Notes under the pieces: generated by a model | Databases searched by the model: none | The model's input: the letters and a program-made list of their open reading frames with translations, nothing else | Told to the model about the DNA's origin: nothing | Origin: Salminus brasiliensis | Lineage: Eukaryota > Chordata > Actinopteri > Characiformes > Bryconidae | Reading direction: 5' to 3' | Assembly: GCF_030463535.1 (NCBI RefSeq) | Contig: NC_132881.1 | Location: forward strand, 2,765,526-2,829,525 | Length of the DNA: 64,000 bases | Shown: positions 1 to 8,999 of the stretch, in pieces | How positions within the stretch are numbered: the first letter of the stretch is position 1 | How the letters are laid out: every line of letters starts with the position of its first letter | Made by a program: the position numbers and the translations under genes

Positions 1-149
1 AATGAGTCCAGACAGTGCAGTCATGCCTTCGGACACGATGGAGGCCCAGACCTGCTGCAGACCTGATAAAGTGTATTTTGTCATTGGGGAGGTTCATTAG
101 CTAAAGCGGTTCATCAGCTGAAGCGGGACGAATAAGCTGCACACTGTAC

Positions 150-350
150 TGCTGCTTCATGAATCATCTGTTCCCCATCATGAACAGAGATGTCCCGATG
201 TTCCCAGTGGAAGCAGCTGGGAGCTGATTGGTCAGGGAGGAGTTAGATTGGATTATAAGATATTAAACAGTCATTTTAAGAAAAGTCTCTACCAAACTAA
301 ATCAGTCAGTCCAGAATGTTTCATTATAGAAACGATATAGAAGCGCCTGC
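150..350. mobile_element. Fragment of a hAT-like non-autonomous DNA element
   Basis: The stretch with the phrases gggagctgattggtcagg and aagatattaaacagtcat reappears at 20106-20240 in the same order. The 20 kb copy sits between terminal repeats, so this is a degraded copy of the same family. No open frame belongs to it. The first 150 bases of the window show nothing else I recognise. Confidence 0.45.
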
Positions 351-414
351 ACAAGAATGAGGGGCTTGAAATACCTGCAGGGTGTGCAATGGTACTCGGG
401 CTTTGAGAATAGCT

Positions 415-680
415 GACACAGGACAGTGAGGGTCTCATTGGATGTGTAGAAAATGGGTCGCAAAGCAAATGTTAATGATTGGCTAAAAGAAGTGATTGCA
501 TTTGGGCATGTTTGCCACTGCTGGTAGACCCGTATGACCGTACGCTTCCATACACCCGCAGATTCAGCTGCTTCCTTCACACTCTGGTCTTTAACACGAC
601 CAACTGCAATCCCTCCTTTTAGCCAATCATTAACATCTGCTTTGTGACCCATTTTCTATACATCCATCGAGACCCTCACT
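415..680. mobile_element. Inverted pair of Tc1-like transposase N-termini
   Basis: Plus-strand 424-505 and the reverse complement of 592-676 are near-identical arms. Each starts with acagtgagggtctc and then an ATG reading MGRKANVNDWLK (plus) or MGHKADVNDWLK (minus). The minus arm continues into SVKEAAESAGVWKRTVIRV, which resembles the N-terminal helix-turn-helix of Tc1-family transposases. Both copies are broken: the plus copy stops after about 24 codons and the minus copy runs into unrelated sequence. It is a decayed, palindromically arranged fragment and not a functional gene. Confidence 0.55.
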
Positions 681-699
681 GTACCACCTGTACCACCTC

Positions 700-1190
700 T
701 TCTCAAAGTATAAGAGTCCCGTCCTACGCCCATGCAGCGCCATCTGCGGGAGCCTGAAGTTACTACCATCTTAAACCTATAATGTGTTTTAGATTTTAGT
801 GTGAAAAAACAGAATAACTACTCATATGCTGCTACGACAGGCGAATCACAGCTCCCCTTTCACTCCCGAGAACCTGCAGGAAGGTCAGTCAAAATTTGGT
901 CATTTGGCAAAATGTGAACAAATGAAGTCTTGAACAGGTGCAGGTAAGAAAGGCAAATCACACCCCATACAGGGGACCTGCAGGAAGGCCTAGCTGAGTC
1001 AAAAGGGGGGTTTGTGCACTGTTCTACTGTATATTCGTAAAGGAGGAGTCAAAAGAAGGAAAGCTTACCTGCGACCTCGTCGCAAAACTCGACTTCAGCC
1101 TGTTGACCACAGCTGGAGACAGATACTGTGGACACTGAGCATGTCGGTGATTAGATCATTTGATAGTAGAAATAGAATAAAGTAGCGATG
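700..1190. other. Intergenic DNA with a degenerate direct duplication
   Basis: No gene is seen. Two loose copies of a segment built around ggcaaatcaca and cctgcaggaagg lie near 838-900 and 945-1005, suggesting an old local duplication. The stretch lies downstream of the wdr89 3' end. Confidence 0.35.
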
Positions 1191-1211
1191 ATGCGAATTC
1201 TGTTAGAGAAT

Positions 1212-1217
1212 TTTATT
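1212..1217 (-). terminator. Candidate wdr89 polyadenylation signal
   Basis: AATAAA on the minus strand, about 170 bases past the wdr89 stop codon, is the first canonical hexamer after the coding region. It implies a short 3' UTR of roughly 190 bases. The assignment rests on position and motif only. Confidence 0.5.
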
Positions 1218-1386
1218 TTTTAGGTTGATACTCGTTCAGAAACTCCGACAAGTATTCCACGGCTGTAAAATTTCAATCGGGCCAGACGTGAGGTGCCCCA
1301 TAACTTACACAGTAAAACGTTAAATGACAGTTTTTCAATTAAAACGCACCAGGGTTCTAGATAAGAGCCTCGGCACGTACCGTGCT

Positions 1387-1883
1387 TCACGCACTCTGTT
1401 TCTTGTCTCTTTTGGTGGTGTGCTTCCTGTGGGCTTTCGTTTTGAGCTGCATGGACGAGATGCTTTTAAGCGTGCCTTTCTTTCCCACGCTAATTTCCTC
1501 CCCTCCTGCTTTCCACTGCAAAAGTTCGCCGTCCTCCCCGCCGGTCAGCAGAGCTCCCCCCACAGGATCCCACTGAAAACACCTCAACGTCGCCGAATGC
1601 CCTCCTCGCAGCGACGTCATCGTCTTCAGGCCACTCTCGCTGCACTCCAGGAGGTGGAGCTCTCCGCTGTGAGACCCGCCCGCCACAAGCAGATGGCCCG
1701 CCTCTTCTAGCCAAGCTCCCCCCACAAAGTAGTCCAGCGTCGAGCCTTCGGGGAGTGACGCAAGGGCCCGTGCGTCGTCAGAACTCAGGAGGGTCAGCGG
1801 GTCATCGCTGTCCAGCCGGGATAAGTCCCACAGCCGGAGGCCTTCATCGTGACTCAAGCACAGAAGCTGGTCCAGATTTTTAC
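1387..1883 (-). CDS. wdr89: wdr89 coding exon 2
   Basis: It starts with the last two bases of a split glycine codon and reads KNLDQLLCLSHDEG to the stop. It encodes the final blades and the basic tail. The intron before it (1884-2060) is only 177 bases long, with no recognisable repeat. Confidence 0.9.
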
Positions 1884-2742
1884 CTGTCAGTCAAGAAAAG
1901 GAAAGCAACAGAGTTTAGAAAACCTACCGGATGCAGTTCTGGAGTGACGTACATACAGAACCATCTACAGTTCTACAGTAGAACCTTTTGGAGAACCCTG
2001 AAGACTGAATGCTGTTAAGCACTTACTGTAGCAGCTAGAGAATGAATCCGAACTGCCTACCTGACCAGCAGAGGGCGCTAGCAGACGATTCGCAGTTACA
2101 GGTTGTGATGAGGGCGTCGTCCTCCTCCCCCAGACTCAAATCGAACACGTTCACCAGGCCATCCGTCGCCCCCGTCGCCAGCCTGTCCGCCTGGGACGGG
2201 TGGAAGCACACGGCCGTGACGTCATCGCTGTGTGTTTCGGAGTACACCCCCAGCAACCGGTTTTGCTTGCCTTCAGCCTCGCTCCCTCCGTCGCCCACCA
2301 CCCGCGAGTCCCAGAACACCAGGAAGCTGTCCTCGCCCACCTGCTCCGTCCCGGCACAAAGCACCCTGCCGTTACAGCTCACGTCGAAGGAGCAGTAGGA
2401 GTGCTCCGGATCACTCCGGAACGTCTGAACCGCAGAGGAACCAGGGCGTCGGACGTCCCAGCATCGGAGTGTCCCATCGGCAGACCCAGCGTACAGAAGA
2501 TCGGGGGAGGACGCGGAGAACCGGACCCCGAAGACGGCCCCCGTGTGGCCCTGGTACTCGCCCCACAGGCGGAGCGTCTCCCTGCTGTGCAGTCGGACAG
2601 TGTGGTTCGAGTGGCTTGCGGCTAACAGGTCGGTCCGCCCGGACGTGGGCGGCAACGCCAGGTCCAGGATGTACGACGGCTCGTCTGGCTGCAGGCGCCT
2701 GGCGATCGAGAGGCCTTTGAAGGTGTCTTCAAGGGAATCCAT
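1387..2742 (-). CDS. wdr89: WD repeat-containing protein 89
   Basis: Two exons, 2061-2742 and 1387-1883, join to a 392-aa protein, close to the roughly 387 aa of human WDR89. The donor TGGTCAG|gtaggc and acceptor gactgacag|GTAAAAA restore the conserved run S-G-K-N ahead of THDEG-type sequence (here SHDEGLRLWDLSRLD). Family hallmarks are YSETHSDDVTAVCFHPSQ, DGLVNVFDLSLGEEDDAL, SLRGGHSATLRCFQW and TGGEDGELLQWK. WD40 blades run from about residue 20 to 360, and the C-terminus is basic (KRDKKQSA). The ATG at 2742 is chosen because MDSLEDTFKGL aligns with the start of the human protein; the frame opens slightly further upstream but without an ATG. The protein should fold as a seven-blade beta-propeller scaffold. 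Its cellular role is poorly defined, so I assign none. sgpp1 lies next, as in human. Confidence 0.93.
2061..2742 (-). CDS. wdr89: wdr89 coding exon 1
   Basis: It encodes residues 1-227 plus the first base of codon 228 (phase 1), from MDSLEDTF through the WD repeat ending CNCESSASALCWSG. A possible splice acceptor (gggtgcag) lies 16 bases before the ATG, so a separate 5' UTR exon is likely. Confidence 0.9.
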
Positions 2743-2822
2743 CGGACCGGACAACTACCTGCACCCTAGTGACGACATCATCCTACAGTCAGATTATAGC
2801 GCACTGATTAAACCCATATACT

Positions 2823-3203
2823 CACTACATGTCCAAAAGTATATGGACACCAGCTCTTTCAGCGTTTCTTCTGACATCAAGGGAATTAATAGGAAGTTTA
2901 CCCCCCTTTGCTGCAGCAGTAACATCAAACCTCTACTCCTCTGAGAAAGCTTTACTCTACATGTTAGAACATTGCTGTGAGGAGGATTTGATTGCATTCA
3001 GCTTCATGAAGGCAAAGCAGAGAAGCCTTAAACTCATGTGCAACCGCTCCAGAGCATCCGGTCCCACTGATCAGTGCCTTTCTATGGACATTATACAAGC
3101 TATGACGGGGCAATTAAACCCGGTGTCAGCAACAGATGAGCTAAAGTAGCTGAATGCACTAATTAGAAGGGGTGTCTGGAAACTTTTGGACATATAGAGT
3201 AAA
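2823..3203. mobile_element. Tc1-type MITE copy A (complete)
   Basis: The element opens with cactacatgtccaaaag and closes with the inverted counterpart cttttggacatatag. These are terminal inverted repeats of about 28 bp bounded by TA, as expected for Tc1/mariner-type non-autonomous elements. Relatives lie at 30072, 48696 and 60131, with partial copies at 13580 and 55048. It has no coding capacity. It lies in the presumed first intron of wdr89. Confidence 0.7.
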
Positions 3204-4754
3204 TTGCATATTGGTTTTAGTGTAGTTATTGAATAATTAGGGTTAGAATGATTAACTGAATGATACACCGCTGATTCAAGGCTGATGATGCTCCTTAACA
3301 TCTTTAAGATTTACCTCAAATATATTTTTAAAAGAATTTTCTTTAAAAGTTCAGAAAATTGGGTTTTCATTTAAGTTCTCACACAAAAGATTATTTTCAG
3401 AGATTTTAGACTATTATAATAAAACGTGTTGAATTTTCTCAGATCATGGTTTACACTGTTTTGCTGAAGTCGAGACTGTAATCCTACCCACTTTTCATGC
3501 TCTCAACGGAAGATAATTTCACATATTTCCACTCCTTCTTCTTCTTATTATTATTATTACAAACTGACTCTTAAAGGAAGGAAAACAGGGTTTTTTATGG
3601 TTAAAACGATGCTTTACTTTGCTTAAAACTTACCAATTTATTGAAGGAATTATATGCAAATATAACAAGCTAATAAGCTAATCATTCATTTTAGTGTGGA
3701 TTCATCTGCTAATTATTTTCCTTAATTAATTGACTGACTGTTTGCTTTAAAAACTTTGAAAATAGAAAGAATGTGGAGGGATTCAGTTCCAGTATTAAGC
3801 AAATGTTATTTACAGTGTAATAACCACCAATTTACATAACGAGACGTAGCGTGGTATACCTTACGACTCTAATACCATCTGACGGATTTTATATCGCAGG
3901 CGGGTTTTAGCGCTTTAATAAGCGTGCAGGTGCAGGCGGTGGAAACGGAAATGAAAGGAAGTGTTTTGAAAGTGTCCATAAACATTTTCCCCCTCACACA
4001 AAAAAATAGCATCTATAAATACCGACTCTAAACCCTCCGCTTTTTTCATGCTCTCAAAACAAACAAACGCTGCTATTATCAGAGAGAATCGCTGGTTCGA
4101 ATTCCGGGTCGAGCTGCTTGCCATCAGCAGCCAGACTCAGAGGGAGCACAGTCTATGATGGGTGTATGCACCTTGTAAAGCATAATTACTGTTCATTTGC
4201 TTAATTTAATACGAAATACAAAAATAATAAATAAATAAAGTGTGCAAAAGTAACAGCACAGTTACGTTATGTTTTTTTAAAGATTACATTTGTTTAAATT
4301 AGTAAATATTTGGAAAATGTGTCATTTGACCAGGGAAGCCCACGTCATAGCGTAAGACTTTAAAGACTTAAAACTTTGCTTCTCTATTTTCGGTATTTTT
4401 CACTTTTGTTCTTTAATAAAATTTGAACAATGTGCAAAAGTTCATATAAAAATAAAAAAGACCAAAAACAACAAAAATATTTATTAATTCTGTGTTCCGC
4501 GAAAAAAAAAGAATCTGTTTTATTAAGTTTTTTAAAAACAATTTTTAAACCTAACCTAAGAATAAAATGATTATTTAATCAAAGATATTTAGAGAAAGAC
4601 AGAGGAAATCTCATCATTTTAAAGATAATTCGACATGAAGCCACTGAGCGCAAAACGCTTCCATAATTCGTGCAAACCAAGTTTATTATTGATGTGTTTT
4701 AATTAAGAAACCATTTAATTGTAGGTCATGATGTGGGAAATGTCTAAACTGTAA
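3204..4754. other. AT-rich non-coding stretch, presumed wdr89 first intron
   Basis: No credible gene or repeat family is seen. The 69-codon minus-strand frame at 3915-4124 has no recognisable motif. Base composition is strongly AT-rich between 3.3 and 4.7 kb. Confidence 0.4.

Positions 4755-4756
<2 letters not shown>

Positions 4757-4792
<36 letters not shown>
4757..4792. repeat. (AAT)n microsatellite
   Basis: About twelve uninterrupted AAT/ATA trinucleotides are visible. It lies 180 bases before the large 10-bp minisatellite. Confidence 0.9.
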
Positions 4793-4970
4793 GCTGTTGG
4801 TTGTTGGTGTTGCTGAAAGTTTACAGACTGGATTTTACCTCAGAAACAGCTCCTAAACCGAGGAGCTCTGAACAGGTTAAACTACAACCTACAGGCTGGA
4901 CTTCACTCAGGAAACTAATCATTTAACCAAGCCTGGGTCAGAAAGTCTCCCTGTGTCTGAAAGTGGTTAT

Positions 4971-6546
4971 TTAAACCCAGTTAAACTCAGTTAAACCCAG
5001 TTAAACCCAGATAAACTCAGTTAAACTCGGTTAAACCCAGTTAAACTTGGTTAAACCCAGATAAACTCGGTTAAACCCAGATAAACTCGGTTAAACCCAG
5101 ATAAACCCAGATAAACTCAGTTAAACTCGGTTAAACCCAGATAAACTTGGTTAAACCCAGATAAACTCGGTAAAACCCAGATAAACCCGGTAAAACCCAG
5201 TTAAACTCAGTTAAACCCAGATAAACCCGAATAAACTCAGTTAAACTTAGTTAAACTAAGATAAACCCGGATAAACCCGGTTAAACTCAGTTAAACCCAG
5301 TTAAACTCAGTTAAACCCAGTTAAACTCGGTTGAACCCAGATAAACTCGGTTAAACCCAGATAAACTCGGTTAAACCCAGATAAACTCAGTTAAACTCGG
5401 TTAAACCCAGATAAACTCGGTTAAACTCGGTTAAACACAGATAAACTCGGTTAAACTCGGTTAAACTTGGTTAAACCGAGATAAACTCAGTTTAACTCAG
5501 TTAAACTAAGATAAACCCGGTTAAACCCAGATAAACCCAGATAAACTCAGTTAAACTAAGATAAACCCGGATAAACTCAGTTAAACCCAGTTAAACTCGG
5601 TAAAATCCGGTTAAACTCAGTTAAACCCAGATAAACTCAGATAAACCCAGTTAAACTTAGTTAAACCCAGTTAAACACAAATAAACCCAGTTAAACTCAG
5701 TTAAACTAAGATAAACCCGGTTAAACCCAGTTAAACCTAGATAAACACAAATAAACCCAGTTAAACTTAGTTAAACCCAGTTAAACCCGGTTAAACTAAG
5801 ATAAACCCGGTTAAACCCAGTTAAACACAAATAAACCCAGTTAAACTTAGTTAAACCCAGTTAAACCCGGTTAAACTAAGATAAACCCGGTTAAACCCAG
5901 TTAAACTCAGTTAAACACAAATAAACCCAGTTAAACTCAGTTAAACACAAATAAACCCAGTTAAACTTAGTTAAACCCAGTTAAACCCGGTTAAACTAAG
6001 ATAAACCCGGTTAAACCCAGTTAAACACAAATAAACCCAGTTAAACTTAGTTAAACCCAGTTAAACCCGGTTAAACTAAGATAAACCCGGTTAAACCCAG
6101 TTAAACTCAGTTAAACACAAATAAACCCAGTTAAACCCAGTTAAACACAAATAAACCCAGTTAAACTTAGTTAAACCCAGTTAAACCCGGTTAAACTAAG
6201 ATAAACCCGGTTAAACCCAGTTAAACTCAGTTAAACACAAATAAACCCAGTTAAACTTAGTTAAACTCAGTTAAACTTAGATGAACTCGGGTAAACTCGG
6301 TTAAATCCGGGTAAACCCAGATAAATTCAGTTAAACCCGGTTAAACCCAGTTAAACCCGGTTAAACTCGGTTAAACTCAGTTAAACTAAGATAAACCCGG
6401 TTAAACCCAGTTAAACCCGGTTAAACTCGGTTAAACTCAGTTAAACTAAGATAAACCCGGTTAAACTTAGATGAACCCGGGTAAACCTGGTTAAACCCGG
6501 GTAAACCTGGTTAAACCCGGGTAAACCTGGTTAAACCCGGGTAAAC
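4971..6546. repeat. 10-bp minisatellite, 157 units in strict register
   Basis: The unit is TTAAACCCAG, with variants such as ATAAACTCGG, TTAAACTAAG and TTAAACACAA. From 4971 to 6540 every unit starts exactly 10 bases after the last, so substitutions are frequent but there is not one single-base indel. Within it, 5741-5940 and 5941-6140 are two 200-bp (20-unit) blocks differing at only two visible bases, and a third partial block starts at 6141. That is a higher-order repeat. The array probably lies in the first intron of wdr89, just downstream of its likely 5' exon. Confidence 0.97.
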
Positions 6547-6555
6547 AGTAAAGGT

Positions 6556-6720
6556 CCTGATCGGCCTCGGCGTGGAAACGCCTCGCTCAGGAGGCGGCTA
6601 GGCTAGCGGAGCTGCCTGCGTTGGATAGCTTAGCTTAGCTAGCTAACGTCCCGTAAAGAGTTTTAACGACGGAAAATAAAGCAAAATAAAGCAAACTCAC
6701 ATTTAGAAAACCTGCCTGGC
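6556..6720 (-). promoter_or_regulatory. wdr89: Probable wdr89 5' end (CpG-rich)
   Basis: This stretch is GC- and CpG-rich against AT-rich surroundings and lies upstream of wdr89. It carries a TAGC-rich palindromic run (gctaggctagcgg, tagcttagctagctaac) like the one in front of sgpp1. A possible minus-strand donor (AAAT|gtgagt) occurs near 6690. A transcript start and a non-coding first exon here are inferred and not shown. Confidence 0.4.
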
Positions 6721-6960
6721 TGAAATATGACGGGAGGAAACTGGTGGAAATGGACGTTTCTTCACCGCTCAGCTGTTTGCTCACATCTGTCTAACTTAGC
6801 CTGCTAGCTTAGCACGCTTCTGCAGCGGGTGCCACACCATAAGCCGCCCGACGGGAAACGTGTAACTTGTTCGCTGCCAAAGTTTTTTTCCGCCGCTAAC
6901 AGATTAAAAACACAGACGTGGATACATATATTTATATTTATTAGATTAATAAATATATAG

Positions 6961-7318
6961 TTTGAGGCAACTAAGCACATTATTTCCAACTATTCCTCTC
7001 AGCAGTGAGAGAGTTTTACTGCAGAAGCTCCAGATCTGATCAGAACAGATAAAGCAGCTGAACATGAATCCAGTAAAAAGGAGAAACAAGAGCTTCTCAT
7101 TCTGAAGAGAGAAAGTAGTGAGATCTTGTCGGTGAGCTAGTCTGAAGAACAGAGCTCGGTTCCTCCAGGGTTCTCCTGGACGCCCCCCAGTCCAGCCAGC
7201 ACAGCGTGGAGGATGTGTTCAATCAACTCCATCAGCATCAGCATCAGCATCAGCATCAGCAGCAGCATCAGCATCAGCATCAGCAGCTCACCTGATTCAC
7301 CATCATTAAGCCCTGATT
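6961..7318. repeat. Interspersed repeat, copy 1
   Basis: Shares about 350 bases at very high identity with 33764-34100, from aagcacattatttccaac to attaagccctgattt. Both copies include a (CATCAG)n/(CAGCAG)n tract of different length. The flanks of the two copies differ. No terminal inverted repeats or coding region are obvious, so the class is uncertain. Confidence 0.85.
7225..7288. repeat. (CATCAG)n hexanucleotide tract
   Basis: About ten CATCAG/CAGCAG hexamers lie inside the repeat copy. The sister copy at 34037-34070 is shorter, so the tract has changed length since duplication. Confidence 0.85.
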
Positions 7319-7399
7319 TGGGGGAGGACTCTCTTACTGCCAAATTTGAGCTCAAATTGTCCAGTAATTGTCCAGGAGCCTAAGAGGTTTAACTTTTGC

Positions 7400-8510
7400 A
7401 GAGTACTGTATGCACAGCACATCTGATCTTGCAGAAATATGATGCAGAAAAATGTGAAACAAGGTTTGCTGGAAGCATTTTTATTATTTTTTTTGCAACT
7501 TCAAAAATAGACAAACGCACAGAGTTTCTGCATCTGAGGAAATTATGCAAACATCACAATCTAGAAAAACACAAAACGCTCATCAGATTAACAGTTTAAA
7601 GCATTTGGACTAAAGGCCTTGTTTCCACCACCAGTAAACCAAGGCGGTGCTGTTCTGCACGATGGCCAGCAGGAGGCGCCTTCGCCTATATCTGCAATTC
7701 AGGACATGCATAAAGGTACCAAACCTTGGTACTGAAAATATCACCGGAGTAAAAGCAGGAATACTCCACAGTGGCAACTCTACTCGAGTGGGCCGGTGCT
7801 GCTGCAGACACTCTGCAGGGCCTGGTTCCCTGAAAGCATCTTAGGATGAAGGTGGTTCCGAAATGAAGGGGCGAGCGAGTGAGTGAGCATCACACTGAGC
7901 ACACACTCCCTCTCTCTCTGCCAGTTAGGACCACCTTATCACCAAGCCCTCAGGCAGCTGGGCCGTTTAGTAAAACACAATCCAACGACTCTCAGTACTC
8001 TTACTTTCCTTACTTAAAGGTCCCATGATCCCAGAAACACACTGAGTTTGTGATGTCACAAAAACCAGCATATTTATTTACTGGCCTGTTCAGCCTGTTC
8101 AGCCCCTCAGATTCACTCGGACCCCCAAAAAAGGGATTCAGTCTGGGCTGTTTTTTTTGTTTTTGTTTGTTTTTGAATGAGCCAGAGCAATAATACATGG
8201 CAGCCAATCAGAACAGACCTCATTTACATACATCAGTGTTAAAGGGGTAGCCGTTTAATGAATTCTGAAGGGGGGTACTTTAAAATTGAGGGATTTTTGC
8301 AGATGTCTACTGTTTTTTATTTTTTTTTAAAGGTCTCCGTACTGTGTCCACTCCAGAAAACGCCCCCCTACTGTCTCCAACACCGGAGCAATTAGTAGAA
8401 GATCTAGCTGTTAGAAGATCTGGTACTGAAAGAAGCAGATTCTCACACATCAACAGCGCTACAACAGCAGAACCTTGTTCCCCTCTCACACACAACCCTG
8501 TTCTAGACAC
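7400..8510. other. Intergenic DNA between wdr89 and sgpp1
   Basis: Short open frames occur on both strands, but none shows codon structure or family motifs. The interval 7980-8300 has the look of an old interspersed repeat with a T-rich run, which I could not assign. Confidence 0.35.
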
Positions 8511-8518
8511 ATTTGGTA

Positions 8519-8560
8519 CAGCAGCCCAGCCCAGCCCAGCCCAGCCCAGCCCAGCCCACG
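8519..8560. repeat. (CCCAG)n pentanucleotide tract
   Basis: About eight tandem AGCCC units are seen from cagcccagcc onward. It has no coding context. Confidence 0.9.
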
Positions 8561-8764
8561 AGGGGGCTTTAGCAGACGGGTGCGGGGTCCGTCAGCAAGT
8601 GCTGGACTGGATCTTACGAACTTTTCTGCATAGAGAAAAAACACACAGGGCTCTGAGCTACTGTTCTCGCCTACGGTTCAGACAGCACACACACACACAC
8701 AGACACACACAAGGCAAACATCAAATACAAATGTGATCAAATCAATGGTTCTCTTCCTCTCCAG

Positions 8765-8960
8765 AATCAGCCAGAACATTAAAACCCCTGACAGCGTGGG
8801 CTCTACGTATCAGGCAGCAAGTCGGTTCTTAAAGGTGATGGACGTTTTGAAGCCGGACAAATAGCCGAGCGTAAGAATCTGAGACACTTCGCCAGGAACC
8901 AAACTGTGCTGTTCTAGACAGCTGGGTCAGAACATCTGAACTTGTGGGAAGTTCACGGTC
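8765..8960 (-). mobile_element. Fragment of the TACACCGATCAGCC DNA element family
   Basis: The interval matches, in reverse, the interior of the complete element at 38815-39332. Shared segments include attaaaac near one end, caggcagcaagtcggttct against the agaactgactgttcacctgctgcct part of the other copy, and gctgggtcagaacatct. The outer terminus is missing, so it is a truncated non-autonomous copy. Confidence 0.6.
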
Positions 8961-8999
8961 TGCAGTGGGCAGAACCTACCAAAAAAGTGCAACATGAGA

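Noticed and set aside
1324-2944. Several plus-strand open frames of 100-160 codons over wdr89
   Set aside because: They are shadows of the GC-rich wdr89 exons on the other strand and show no family similarity.
4971-6546. Telomere-like interstitial repeat
   Set aside because: The unit TTAAACCCAG contains AACCC but is 10 bases and lacks the TTAGGG hexamer; not telomeric.
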